Shown here: positions 12,331 to 23,561 of the stretch, piece after piece
Layout of the letters: every line of letters begins with the position of its first letter
How positions within the stretch are numbered: the first letter of the stretch is position 1
From: Strigops habroptila
Lineage: Eukaryota; Chordata; Aves; Psittaciformes; Psittacidae
Assembly: GCF_004027225.2 (NCBI RefSeq)
Contig: NC_044301.2
Span: 24,693,448 to 24,757,447, forward strand
Direction of reading: 5' to 3'
DNA length: 64,000 bases
Program-made: the position numbers and the translations under genes
The notes under the pieces: generated by a model
Told to the model about the DNA's origin: nothing
What the model saw: the letters and a program-made list of their open reading frames with translations, nothing else
Database searches by the model: none

Positions 12331-14846
12331 TAGCTTCAATTCATTTTGAGAGTCTCTACAGTCCTTTTCATGTTTCCATTACATGCTCAAATAAGTTTTT
12401 CTTGCAAAGAGCAGCACAAATATGGTATTCCACAAATGCAAGTAACTCTGTATTTGCACTAAGGTTCCTGTTCTAAAGACTGTATGAGAAGCAAAATATG
12501 ATGCAAAGTAAGCAACCAAACTCAGGTGACCTGCTACCATGCTCTATCCAGGAAATATGGAGGACTTTTAGATTAAGAAGGAATGTCCTTAAAATGTCTC
12601 AAGGCTATTACTGTGGTAGAAATAAATATCCCACATTATACCTGATGAAGAATCTATTAACTGTATTTAATAGAATTTCATTATTGTAACATCAGAAACA
12701 CCCACCAGAAATCTAAAAGATTCTCCAAGCTATAAGGATTCCTCCTGAGAGATGTTCTATATAAAATATCAAAGGAGGTCTCAGTATAATTGAGTCCATT
12801 TTATGTGAACATTAATTTCATGTTATGATCAAACTGGATGAGTGTCTTTATTATATCCTAATGGCTGTGGATTCCTCTAAGTAAGTAAAATACCCTTTCA
12901 CAATTGCCACTTGATCATAACTTTCAATTACTTTGAGGACAGTACTCCATTATCTAGAGAAAAAAAAAGAAAACCAAAACCTTAAAAACTATAGAACATT
13001 ATTCATTTTTTAATGTCATATTGTAGAGACCATCTTACACATTTACAAGTAGTTCTAACGCAGCCATTTGCAATACTTCAAATTCCTACCTATGAGTCAG
13101 CAAAGCTGCAGGTCTCCTCTGTACTAACTATTGTTTTGACTAACTGTACTCCAGGGCCTCCAAGTAATTCATCAATCTAATCACAGACAGGATTTCTATC
13201 AAAGTACCTTATCAACTGCAGTCACTGCAGAAAGCATAATTTATTGTTAAAGAATCAAAATAAGCTTAAGTGATTCCTATCTGTGTAAAGAAGAAAGCAG
13301 TTGACAAATATTTCAGAAAACATACATCTCTGTTTAACACAGATGCTATAACCCTTAAGTATGTTTTATTTTGTTTTATACAAGGACTCTGCCACATGGA
13401 ACAAAACAGTTACATACCATAGTCCTTCCTGTGCCATTATCTTACTTACTTTAAATGGATTTTTTGGAAGCCTTCTCCTCTCTCTCCTTCTAGCCCCAAG
13501 CTATTTAAGTGTTATTATAGCAAGATTGTTAAGCAAAGTTTTGTGAGGGAGAGGAACAGGAGCTGGCTCAGATTCCACTGCTGAAGTTTTAAAGCTACCC
13601 AGAAAGGTACTAGATTTTTGTTAAATATCTTAGAAAAAATAGTAAGTAATTTAAATTAATCATTTGAATTGATTTTGGCCAACCTACTGCTCATTTGTAC
13701 TGGTGTAACTTTGGATAGAATCCAGGTCTATACAGTAATGAGGGAAAGGTAACCCGAGACACATACAGATATGGATTAATAGAAATCAAGAACATAAATC
13801 CTCCCTCCTCCAGTACTAGTGAAAGATGAACTCTCTCAAGTCCACTGCTCCTGAAGAGGTGCTGCTAGGGTGACTGAGGCCTCATATGCATTGGAAGCCT
13901 GGTTCAAACTATATCACGTCACTGCTCCTCAGGACATTTCCACTTCTGCTCAGCACTGACTCCCATCTATGGATCAGAAAAATGAGGAAAACAGGCCACA
14001 GTCTTGCTCTTTGATCTTCACTCTCAAGGACCTTGCATGCCTGGGACGTTTATTCTCTATATATGGAAAGGGAGATCCTGGACTTATTTGGCTGTGGGAG
14101 TGCAAAACTGGCTTTGTGCAAATCTATCGTTGCATTCTACAGTAGAAAGCACACAGAGTAAATGAAACATCTCATCATCTGCAGATGTGGACACCAACAG
14201 GTCCACTCACTCCTGAAGAACATTGCAAACTAGATCCAACTTCCATGACATTAGGTGGATTTACATCAGCTGAGTTTTTCCTCTTGAAAGCATAGATTGT
14301 GAAAGCCCTTGTGGTTGTGGATTTGCTTCCACCCCCCAAAGAAAAGCACCTATTTTTAATCATCAGAGAGAGACTGTGTGAAAATAGTAAGGATTTTTAA
14401 TGAAATGTTAGGGAAAGTAATTAGTAATTTAATAGCAATCCATCAATTACATGGACTACAAGCATATTTCAAATACGATTTTGAAAAGATAACCATTTCA
14501 CATTAAAATCTGCTATCTTCAGATGTTGGCTGCTGCCTGAAAAAAGTTACCTTTCCTAGAATTATGTGTGGAATTTTAAAGTTACATTTCTGAAAAGGGT
14601 TTTACTTAGAAAGTGTATTTTCAATTCAGCAAGAATTGCATTTCTAAAAGGAAAGATGTAAAATTTCACAGGGTTTGAAAGGAGTCAGGAATAATTGTAA
14701 TGAAATAGAAACAATGTTAAAATCTCATTTAGTATATTTCTATTTGATTGTTTTATATAGTCACATTTGACAGGACACACTGAAAAATTATGTTAAATTT
14801 TAACATTAAATACAGATTTGTAACACAGGGATATAACTTTTTTCAG
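12331..14846. other. MMP2 intron, nothing else recognised
   Basis: AT-rich intron ending in the acceptor tttttcag (14839-14846). No coding homology, RNA gene or clear repeat was seen. Confidence 0.6.
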
Positions 14847-14956
14847 GTACAATGAAGAAAAGAATAAAATGGAGCTTGCATCCCCTAAATTCATTGCAGA
14901 CTCTTGGAATGGCGTTCCAGATAACCTTGATGCTGTCCTGGGTCTTGGTGACAGTG
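14847..14956 (+). CDS. MMP2: MMP2 exon (hemopexin blade IV, first part)
   Basis: This 110-base exon starts with the base that completes the Lys codon after DRYW and reads [20 protein letters not shown], then [17 protein letters not shown]. '[15 protein letters not shown]' is the blade IV signature of gelatinase A-type MMPs. It ends before GTAAGC with one base of a Gly codon. The length of 110 bases is also the usual length of this exon in the family. No break is visible. Confidence 0.95.
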
Positions 14957-15199
14957 GTAAGCTGTAATTCCAATCTAAATCACTAACAAGTTCTCTTATT
15001 TGTTTGCTGTGAAACTTATTGGAGACTTTAATTTCTTGTGGTCCATGAGTAGGAGCCAAATTAAGTCAAATTCCCATTCAGATTTCTAAACTACTGGTTC
15101 AAACAAAATATTTTGTCTCTATTTTCCCATTAAATATCAGTTGATAAATACCCTACTACTGATCACAGCTTAGGCTTTTTTAAATGAAACATTTAGGGC

Positions 15200-15420
15200 T
15201 GTCCTGGTTTCAGCTGGGATAGAAGGGTTTTTTTCTTAGTAGCTGGTACAGTGCTGTGTTTTGGATTTAGTGTGAGAATAATGCTGATAACGCACCAGTG
15301 TTTTATTTGTTGCTCAGTAGTGCTTACTCGAAATCGAGGACTTTTCAGTCTCTCATGCTCCGCATGTCTGGAAGCATTGCTGGTATCACATGAGTCTTGA
15401 CTTGATTGCATTTTCGACAT
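15200..15420 (+). mobile_element. Truncated family A LTR (U3 part) in the last MMP2 intron
   Basis: The segment starts TGTCCTGGTTTCAGCTGGGA, and continues 'cttagtagctggtacagtgctgt' and 'cagtctctcatgctcc', matching the first ~170 bases of the LTR at 20423-20987. Then the match fades; TATA box, R and U5 are missing. The right edge is approximate. Confidence 0.75.
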
Positions 15421-15685
15421 CTATTTTGCCAGCAAACATTTCTTCCCAGAAAATTCTGACTCACAAAATGGTAACCTGGCTTCAGTCTCCATTTAACAAA
15501 ACCTGTCTTTTCCAGGATGGGAACTTTTATGTATTTTTAAAATAAACCTTTTTTAATGTGTACAAATATTTTGGGAAATAAGTTTTCCAGTTCATTAAGC
15601 TTCATGAAATCAAATAGATAAAAAGGCTTTGATCAAGAATTATGTACTCCATAATCTGAGTATGCTTTTTCATTTACCTTCACAG

Positions 15686-15789
15686 GATACACCTACTTTT
15701 TCAAAGATCAGTGCTACCTACAAATGGAAGACAAGAGTTTGAAGATTGTTAAAATTGGCAGGATAAATTCTGACTGGTTGGGTTGCTGA
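15686..15789 (+). CDS. MMP2: MMP2 last coding exon (blade IV end and stop)
   Basis: The exon follows cacag, completes the split Gly codon and reads [19 protein letters not shown], then [14 protein letters not shown] and TGA at 15787-15789. The ending DWLGC is the conserved MMP2 C-terminus; its Cys pairs with the Cys of ELC in the first exon here and closes the propeller. A second cysteine sits in DQCYL, where family members known to me have an aromatic residue, so an unpaired thiol or a species-specific change is possible. No frameshift is seen across the five exons (659 coding bases), so this copy of the gene looks functional as far as the window shows. Confidence 0.95.
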
Positions 15790-16217
15790 ACTGTATGAGA
15801 TATTAATAATTATTTTATTTACTTTTCCATTATATGCCTTATCTGTAATTAGAAATATATCTGAATGCTAAATACTGGACCAGTCTGGTACTGGCACCAA
15901 AACATTAAGTACCAGTACTGTACACATCAGATGATAATTTAAGAGTCTTTGCCTTCTCAGTATACAAAAGATGTTTATGTATACTGGTACAATTTTTCAG
16001 TTTTCATGCTAATCATAGTAATGCTAGTAACAGAATATCCATGATTCTTTATTCCCTGGGTGCTTAAACAAAGCACTGAAACCATCGGAGACTGGATCAC
16101 ACCCCTGAATTATACATATCTCAAATAGAATCATAGAATCATAGAATAGTTAGGCTTGGAAAGGACCTTAAGATCATCTAGTTCCAACCCCCCTGCCATG
16201 GGTGGGGACACCTTGCA

Positions 16218-18060
16218 CTAAACCATGTGGCCCAAGGCTCTGTCCAACCTGGCCTTGAACACTGCCAGGGATGGAGCATTCGCAACTTCCTTGGGCAACC
16301 CATTCCAGTGCCTCACCACCCTCAAAGTAAAGAACTTCTTCCTTATATCTAACTTAAACTTCCCCTGTTTAAGCTTGAACCCATTACCCCTTGTCTTACC
16401 ACTACAGTCCCTAAGGAAGAGTCCCTCCCCAGCATCCTTATAGGCTCCCTTCAGATAGTGGAAGGCTGCTAGGAGGTCTCCACACAGCCTTCTCTTCTCC
16501 AGGCTGAACAGCCCCAACTCTCTCAGCCTGTCTTCATACGGGAGGTGCTCCAGCCCTCTTATCATCCTCGTGGCCCTCCTCTGGACTCGCTCCAACAGCT
16601 CCATGTCCTTTTTATGTTGAGGACACCAGAACTGCACATAGTACTCCAAGTGAGGTCTCACAAGAGCAGAGTAGAGGGGCAGGATCACCTCCTTTGACCT
16701 GCTGGTCATGCTTCTTTTGATGCAGCCCAGGATATGGTTGGCTTTCTGGGCTGCAAGTGCACACTGCTGGCTCATGTTAAGCTTCTCATCAACCAACACC
16801 CCCAAGTCCTTCTCTGCAGGGCTGCTCTGAATCTCTTCTCTGCCCAACCTGTAGCAGTGCCTGGGATTGCCCCGACCCAGGTGTAGGACCTTACACTTGG
16901 CTTGGTTAAACTTAATAAGGTTGGCATCGGCCCACATCTCAAGCATGTCAAGGTCCCTCTGGATGGCATCCTTTCCCTCCAGCATATCAACCAAACCACA
17001 CAGCTTGGTGTCCACAGGAAACTTGCTGAGGATGCACTCCATCCCACTGTCCATGTTGCTGACAAAGATGTTGAACAAGATCAGTCCCAACACTGATCCC
17101 TGAGGGACACCACTCGTTACTGGTTTCCAACTGGACATTGAGCCGTTGACCACAACTCTTTGCGTGCAGCCATCCAGCCAATTCTTTATCCACCAAGTGG
17201 TCTATCCATCAAATTGATGTCTCTCCAATTTAGAGACAAGGATGTCATGCGGGACGGTGTCGAACGCTTTGCACAAGTCCAGGTAGATGATGTCAACTGC
17301 TCTGCCCCTATCCATCAGTTCCCTAGCCCCATCATAGAAGGCCACCAAATTGGTCAGACAGGACCCTTAGTGAAGCCATGTTTGTTGGCTGTCACCAACC
17401 ACCTTGTTTTTTTTCATGTGCCTTAGCATGCTTTCCAGGAGAATCTGCTCCAAGATTTTGCCAGGCACAGAGGTGAGACTGACTGGTCTGTAGTTCCCCG
17501 GGTCTTCCATTTTCCTCTTCTTGAAAATGGGGGTTATATCACCCTTCTTCCAGTCATCGGGAACTTCACCTGACTGCCGGGATTTTTCAAATATGATGGA
17601 CAGTGGCTTAGCAACTTCATTCGTCAGCTCCTTCAGGACCCATGGATGGATTTCATCAGGTCCCATGGACTTGTGCACATTCAGGTTCTTAAGATGGTCT
17701 CGAACCTGATCCTCTCCTACAGTGGGCCTAAGGTCTTCATTTTCACAGTCCCTGCATCTGCTTTCCAAGACTTTCGTGGTGTGGTCAGAGCATTTGCTAG
17801 TGAAGATGGAGGCAAAGAAGTCATTAAGAACCTCAGCCTTCTCCAAATCCAGGGTAACCAGTTCTCCTGATAGCTTCTGGAGAGGGCCCACATTGTCCCT
17901 AGTCTGTCTTCTATTTGCTATGTACCTGCAGAAGCCCTTCCTGTTATTTTTCACATCCCTTGCCAGGTTTAATTCTAACTGGGCCTTAGCTTTCCTAAGC
18001 TGTTCCCTAGCTTCCCGGACAATATCCCTGTATTCTTCCCAGGCCACCTGTCCTCGCTTC
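16218..18060 (-). pseudogene. CR1 ORF2 reverse transcriptase part, broken
   Basis: Read leftward: the N-terminal linker ([12 protein letters not shown]), RT blocks ([36 protein letters not shown]), then after a break near 17160-17370, [11 protein letters not shown], and the C-terminal domain ending near 16218. The catalytic box reads LSKFPVDTK, so the first of the two aspartates is lost. The endonuclease domain is absent because of the deletion at 18120. One in-frame TAG lies near 17205, and the frame changes between 17205 and 17370. Confidence 0.88.
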
Positions 18061-18134
18061 CACCTTCTATAAGCTTCTTTTTTCCCCTTGAAGTTTCCTC
18101 AGCAGCTCCTTATCCATCCAGCCTGGCAAGTTTC

Positions 18135-18434
18135 CTACTGATCAGCTCTTCCCCTTATCAGACCAGCTCCACCAGCCTCCAGTAGACCTTGCCTCCCAAA
18201 CTGAGTCCCATGTTCTAAATACCCAAACCCCTGACTATGGCACCACCCTTCTAACCATTTATTAACCTGCCAAATCTGCCTAGCCTTTTTAAGGTCCTCC
18301 CCTTTAACCTGGAGAATTGATGAAAAAATTATATGAGCTCCAGAGCCCCTAACCACCTTTCCCAGGGCTCTGTAGTCCTTCTTAATGTTCTCCAGGCTAC
18401 TGCTATCTATATCTCTAGCACCCACATGGACCAC
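18135..18434 (-). pseudogene. CR1 ORF1 C-terminal (esterase) fragment
   Basis: The frame contains VHVGARDIDSSSLENIKKDY and GYLEHGTQFGRQGLLEAGG, nearly the same as the C-terminal part of ORF1 at 36084-37160. In CR1 this part of ORF1p belongs to an SGNH-hydrolase-like esterase domain. Only about 100 codons remain; the GDS nucleophile segment is missing. Confidence 0.85.
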
Positions 18435-18469
18435 TAGAAGGGGGTAATAGTCAGCGGGACAATAGGTTT

Positions 18470-19930
18470 GAATGAGATGTACCAGCAGTGCACTTTGATT
18501 TTTATTTTTTTAATGCGTCTCTGTTATGAATAGATGGTTTGTCTTGATGTTTTTCACCCTCTTGCAAGTTTGATCATTACTTCCATTTATTTACATAATA
18601 TTACAGAAAGACTGTCAAAGGCACAGGTTGCCTCAGGATTTGATTTGTGTTGATGCATGATGGAATCATGGCAAGAAACTGTGTTAAAGTATTGTTTTAA
18701 AGTACTTTTTATTTTAATACCTTAGTTAAATTTAGCAATTTGCTTCATGCACTTTGTTACTACTATATAACTTGTTTATGTGAATGGAATGACTCAGATT
18801 TTTTAAGTCAATGCGTTATACATAGAAGTCAAGTATTATTGTTTAACTTGTTTTATTTCTCTGTTCTTTATAATATTGGGGTTTGTTTGGTTAGGTTTTT
18901 TGCTTATGCATTGGGCAACAGAAAATGTTCTTTTCACATTCTGATGGAATGTTTCTCATTAAAAATAAAATGAACCAGAAAAGAATGTCCCACATACAAA
19001 GCACCAACAATATAAATAAAATCAAATTACACTGTCAGCACTTCTCATGGCCAGGCTTCCTTGTGTCGTTTCAAATTAGAAAATCAGTAGCATGTTGCAG
19101 TGAAATACCTGTCAAAGGAAAGACAATATTATGCTGGTATATAACTGCATACTGTGTTTATTCAGAAACCTACACTATTTTCTCTGTTAATTCTAAGGTG
19201 TAACTGCAGCAATTTGCATTAAACAGATTATATGGTCCCAAACTTCATGAAGCCCGCTGCCTTCTCACAACAGTTTACATGCCTTTCTCTTATCCATGGT
19301 CTTTCTCCTTATCAGCAGCTACCTCACCACAACACAGACATGAAGAGTCAGCATAGACTCAGTGGTATCCATATCCTACAGGGAATGTAAGCTTGAGAAA
19401 CAGATGTAAAACCTCACCCGTGAGATCAGACACCATTTGGCCAAGGATCTTATCCAGCTCCATGCACATGAAATGCTTTTTGAAACACTGTGGACTGCAT
19501 CATGCAAGTGGTCAACCCAGATCCTTCTTAACACATCTCTTCCATCAAGTCCATGATTCATAGAACTAGCTAGTAATCAGCTAATACCTGAGCCAGTGAT
19601 CAGTTGGCTTCTTCTCATCTCCTCTTCATGTTTACACTCAGTGCTTTGCTGTTCTAAGAAGGTTTTTTACTATGGTATTCTGAAAAGATACCACTTCTAA
19701 ACCGGCTGCGCTGCCAAATCATCTTTCCATTACGCGCTATCCAGACACAATGCCCACTTTGGGAAGCTAGTGATTACTACAGACAATTCTCTCCTGGATA
19801 AACAGTACTATTTTCATTTATGCCAAATTAAAAAATGGCTCATCTCCTTCTGAGCATCCTCATTCTCTACAGAAATCATTTATCACCTTCCCAATTAGTC
19901 CTGCACCAGAGTCAACAAAATAAGGCACAA
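18470..19930. other. MMP2 3' flank or intergenic; no gene seen
   Basis: AT-rich sequence with no coding homology. It contains a candidate polyadenylation signal near 18964. The part after about 19200 may belong to the gypsy-like relic further right but is too decayed to assign. Confidence 0.45.
18964..18969 (+). promoter_or_regulatory. Candidate MMP2 poly(A) signal (AATAAA)
   Basis: AATAAA lies in 'attaaaaataaaatgaacc'. From the MMP2 stop the distance is 3.2 kb, or about 0.85 kb if the intervening CR1 is subtracted, which is plausible for a 3' UTR. There is no direct evidence that it is used; other sites may serve. Confidence 0.3.
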
Positions 19931-19969
19931 AACAAAGTAGTTGTAATTGCAAAATGTTAGTGCTGTAGT

Positions 19970-20320
19970 TTCTACATGCATACACCTGGCAATCTTCTCA
20001 GGATTGCAGGATCTAGTGAGCCACTGCAGGGATGTATGGTCTGTCCTGACCATAAACATCTTCCTATGCTAGTGTTAAAAATACTCTGCAGCTTTAATGA
20101 CTGTTAGGAGTTCCTTTTGAGTTTTGCAATAATTCTTCCCCAGAGAATCTAAGCTCTGTCTAAGCATCCTCAAAAAACATCCCCTGAAGATTTTTATGTT
20201 CTCGAGTCAATACTGCCCCAAACCACACACTCTAGCATATGTGTTTAACATGGAAGGGGGTTAAAACATAGATATACTAGAGGAACATTTGCAATGGGCC
20301 TTTTCAGCTTTGAACTTCCT
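19970..20320 (-). pseudogene. Ty3/gypsy-type RT end and RNase H relic
   Basis: Reading the minus strand from about 20225: GAVLTREHKN, then after a frame change SLDSLGKNYCKTQKELLTVI and KAAEYF, two stops, then FMVRTDHTSLQWL and NPEKIARCMH. The order GAVL, KNYC-T-KELL, VRTDH-SL-WL, P-K-AR is the conserved string at the RT/RNase H boundary of Ty3/gypsy (Metaviridae) elements. Upstream, LKRPIANVPLVYL fits the preceding RT end. The relic is short and full of breaks. It differs from all the ERVs in this window and is older by its decay. It could also derive from a gypsy-related domesticated gene, but nothing suggests a live frame. Confidence 0.72.
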
Positions 20321-20422
20321 AAATCACATTTCTACTGATGACTGAAATAGCTTCTTTATGTCTACAATTTACGCATTTGTTTTGCAACGCTGGCAAATCT
20401 ACCAGCTTACTTTCTGTAACAG

Positions 20423-20987
20423 TGTCCTGGGTTCAGCTATAGCAGTCATTTTTCTCCTTCTTAGTAGCTGGTGCAGTGCTGTATTTTTGACTTTAGTCTG
20501 GGAACAGTGCTGAAAACACTGATGGTTTTAGTTGTTGCTAAGTAATGTTTACTCTGACCAAGGACTTTCTCAGTCTCATGCTCTGCCAGGGAGGAGGGGA
20601 AGCTGGGAGGAAGCAGAGACAGGACACCTGACCCAAACTAGCCAAAGGGGTATTCCATACCATAGCATGTTATGCCCACTATATAAACCGGGGGGAGTTA
20701 CCCGGAAGGCCCAGATCACTGCTCGGGTTGGGCTGGGTATGGGTAGGTGGGTGGTGAGCAAATGTATTCTCTCCCCTTGTTATTTCCCTTATCATTATTA
20801 TTATTAGTGGTAGCAGTAGTAATTTTGTATTATACCTTAGTTACTGGACTGTTCTTATCTCAACCTGTGGGATTTACATTCTTTCGATTCTCCTCCCCAT
20901 CCTCCCGGGAGCAGGAGGAGGAAGAAGGGGGGTAGTGAGTGAGCGGCTGTGTGGTTCTGAGTTACCGGCTGGGCTTAAACCACGACA
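20423..20987 (+). mobile_element. Family A LTR, plus orientation
   Basis: A 565-bp LTR with TG...CA ends (TGTCCTGGGTTC to AACCACGACA) and a TATATAAA box at about 20680-20687. It matches the inverted LTRs at 22357-23140 and 29705-30271. No matching target duplication flanks it: the left flank is the gypsy relic region, while the right flank is minus-strand gag of the same family from base 20988. Confidence 0.9.
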
Positions 20988-22330
20988 GGGATCAAGAAGT
21001 TGACTCTTCCTCTTCTTCTTCCTCTGATTCATGTATTAATAACTCTTGTTCAGATGCCATCCCCTGTAACATGTGCATTGGGTATTCATCTTTCTTCATT
21101 GTACGTGTTGCTCTATGTGGCTGTTGTTTGCTTTTCCCCCTGCTTATGGAGGCAACTGATATTGGCACATATTGGTCCTTTGTTTTCTCTGCAGTGTCTG
21201 TCACTAGGGTTGGATTGGCTGCAGAATCTTTCACTGGGGTTGGAGTGGCTGCAGTATCTTTCACTGGGGTTGGAGTGGCTGCAGTGTCTGTTGTCAGGGT
21301 TGGTGCAGCTGCTGTGCTTGTCGCTGCGGTTGGTGTAGCTGCTGTGCTTGGAGTTGGAGTAGCTGCATTGTCTGTCACTTTGCCATCAGATCCAGAGACA
21401 TCTTTTTCCTGCTCCATACAGAACAGGGCCCTATAGGCATAGGCCAAGCCCCAGCACGTTGCAGTGAGTTGTCCCTCTCTGGAATTGCCAGGACAACAGC
21501 ACACCTCATCTAAGTAAGTGTTCTGCTAATTTTTCCAGATTCCGCATTTGTTCAGGAGTGAAATTCCAAAGCACTGGTGGGGCCAACTGGCTTAAGTGCT
21601 TGCCCATACGATCCCACACACCCTACCACTCATGACTGTCCAGCCTTGGGGAAGATCTCTTGGTGGTATTCTTAAATAGTTGTTTAACCTTAGACAAGAT
21701 CTGAACTGCACCCTGCTTAGCTTTCGAGATCGGACAAGATCGACTGTTCTCAGGGTGGTCACACTGTAGGCAAACCATAAAGAACATATGCAGCAACAAG
21801 CTGGTTCCCAGCAAAAGGAGCAGAGTGCTTTCAAAGCCATTGAAAGGATATTCAAGATCCTTAACTTTTTTCTCTTAATCTACTCCTATTGTAAATGGCC
21901 TGGTGGGGGAGCGGAGAGTGTGAGGGAATATCTCCTCCATAGGTTGACCCCCCGAGGGAAGGAAAAAGAAAGATGTGCAATTGTTAAAGATTCCCATTAT
22001 ATACCTCCCAAAGTATAGAGGTGATTGCCATGCTGAGAACACATACCAGATCAGTTTAATGATCAATGATTCTATTGTATTACAAGTCACTACCATAAAT
22101 TAAAGTGAAACAAGAACCTTAGCCCAGGCCCCAAAGCCGATAAACACTAAAACAGCAAATACTAGCTGCAAGTAAGGTATGACATGCTGATACACTGAGA
22201 TCAAGTGCAACATCTCCGAGAGCAAATAAATCAACATTGTGATGAGTGAATATTAATCCAAAACACTGAATGCTTATCACAAATACGATTAGACACTTTG
22301 GTCAGATCTGTCGTTATGTCAACCCTTCGT
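20988..22330 (-). pseudogene. Family A copy E1: partial gag and leader region
   Basis: From right to left (sense): leader with a decayed membrane-protein-like frame (TCNTIESLIIKLIW near 22080), then the gag start (ATG GGC AAG near 21615), the conserved CWGLAYAYRALF segment (near 21440) and a Thr/Pro/Ala-rich repeat region (about 21200-21390). The match ends at 20988, abutting the plus LTR. The rest of gag, all of pol and the 3' LTR are missing. Frameshifts break both frames. Homology to copy E2 (27717-29642) is clear throughout. Confidence 0.85.
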
Positions 22331-22348
22331 GCCCCACGTTAGGCGCCA
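22331..22348 (-). other. Primer-binding site of copy E1
   Basis: The minus strand reads TGGCGCCTAACGTGGGGC, one base off the site of copy E2, which is complementary to the 3' end of tRNA-Lys (type 1,2). It lies 8 bases from the LTR edge. Confidence 0.8.
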
Positions 22349-22356
22349 AAAAGCAC

Positions 22357-23140
22357 TGTCGTGGTTTAAGCCCAGCCAGTAACTCAGAACCACGCAGCCT
22401 CTCTCTCAGTCCCCCCTTCTTCCCCCCACCCCACTCCTGGAGGGATGGGGAGGAGAATTGAAGGAATGTAAATCCCACGGCTTGAGATAAGAACAGTCAA
22501 ATAACTAAAGTATAATATAAAACTACTACTACTACTAATAATAATAATGATAAGGGAAATAACAAGGGGAGACTATATAAAACTAAAAGGTCCCTGGATA
22601 ACACCAAGTTATATCAAGCCTTTTCGTTAGCATTCACTCCTTTTTTGTAAGGCTGTCATTGTTTCCAACAGTCCAGTAACTAAAGTATAATATAAAACTA
22701 CTACTACCACTAATAATAAGGGAAGAAACAAGAGGAGAGAATATAAAACTAAAAAGGGAAGGGAAAAAACCCCAATAAACAGCACTGATGAACAATACAA
22801 TTGCTCACCACCTGCCAGCCAATACCCAGCCCAACCCGAGCAGGAATCTGGGCCTTCCGGGTGATTCCTCTCAGTTTATATAGTGGGCATGACGTGCTGT
22901 GGTATGGAATACCCCTTTGGCTAGTTTGGGTCAGGTGTCCTGTCTCTGCTTCCTCCCGGCTTCCCCTCCTCCCTGGCAGAGCATGAGACTGAGAAAGTCC
23001 TTGGTCAGAGTAAACATTACTTAGCAACAACTAAGAACATCAGTGTTATCAGCGTTGTTCCCAGACTGAAAGTCAAAAACACAGCACTGCACCAGCTACT
23101 AAGAAAGAGAAAAATGACTGCTATAGCTGAACCCAGGACA
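22357..23140 (-). mobile_element. Family A LTR of copy E1 (long variant)
   Basis: A 784-bp inverted LTR (+ strand tgtcgtggtttaag to gaacccaggaca). It is about 220 bp longer than its relatives because of an internal duplication: 'taactaaagtataatataaa' occurs at about 22502 and again at about 22679. It acts as 5' LTR for the E1 fragment on its left. On its right the sequence is gag of the same family in the opposite (+) direction. Confidence 0.88.
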
Positions 23141-23414
23141 ACCACCAAGAGGTCTTCCTTGAGACTGGACAGTCATGAACAGCAGGGTGTGTGGGATTGC
23201 ATGGGCAAGCTCCTAGGCCAATTGACCCCTCCACTGCTCTAGAACTTCACTCCTGAAGAAATGAGGAATCCAGAAAAATTAGCAGAACACTTAGACTAGG
23301 TGTGCTGTCGTCCTGGCAATAGCAGAGAGAGACAACTTATTGCAATGTGCTGGAGTTTGGCCTATGCCTACAGAGCCCTGTTCTGTGAGAAGCAGGAAAA
23401 AGATGTCTCTGGAT
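23141..23414 (+). pseudogene. Family A gag N-terminal fragment, plus orientation
   Basis: It matches the leader/gag boundary of copies E1 and E2 read in the other direction: 'gactggacagtcatgaac', 'gcatgggcaagctcctaggc' (gag ATG) and 'cctatgcctacagagccctg'. In-frame stops are present soon after the ATG. The fragment starts at the U3 end of the E1 LTR and stops near 23414. It is followed by about 85 bases of unassigned sequence with a duplicated 'tttattacaatcaa'. Confidence 0.82.
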
Positions 23415-23498
23415 GTGGTGCATCAAAAGGCATGGAATCAGGTCAGTGAGGATACTGAGACAAACTTTATTACAATCAAACCCCTTTATTACAATCAA

Positions 23499-23561
23499 CC
23501 CACAGCACTGCACAAGCTACTAAGAAGGAGAAAAATGACTGCTATAGCTGAACCCAGGACA
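23499..23561 (-). mobile_element. Remnant of the 3' LTR of E2
   Basis: The sequence 'cagcactgcacaagctact' through 'gaacccaggaca' is the first ~60 bases of U3 (minus strand). The rest of the LTR is deleted. The adjoining purine-rich minus-strand stretch 'ataaggagtgga' may be the polypurine tract. Confidence 0.75.

Larger units (their letters stand above)
16126..18462 (-). mobile_element. CR1 LINE with internal deletion, just downstream of MMP2
   Basis: It starts on the + strand with the reversed CR1 tail (tagaatcatagaatcatag) and runs to 18462, where the match to the fuller copy at 33087-37290 stops. Compared with that copy it lacks about 1 kb: 18120|18121 joins sequence equivalent to 35080 and 36107. 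It lies 336 bases after the MMP2 stop, antisense to the gene, and may sit inside the 3' UTR. Confidence 0.9.

Noticed and set aside
22270..23030. Open frames inside family A LTRs (also at 20532, 29878, 52406 and 55814)
   Set aside because: They recur because the LTR recurs, on either strand; LTRs of this family are not known to code.
20423..23140. A simple provirus with two LTRs between 20423 and 23140
   Set aside because: The two LTRs are in opposite orientation and the internal part is only leader and partial gag, so they are not a 5'/3' pair.
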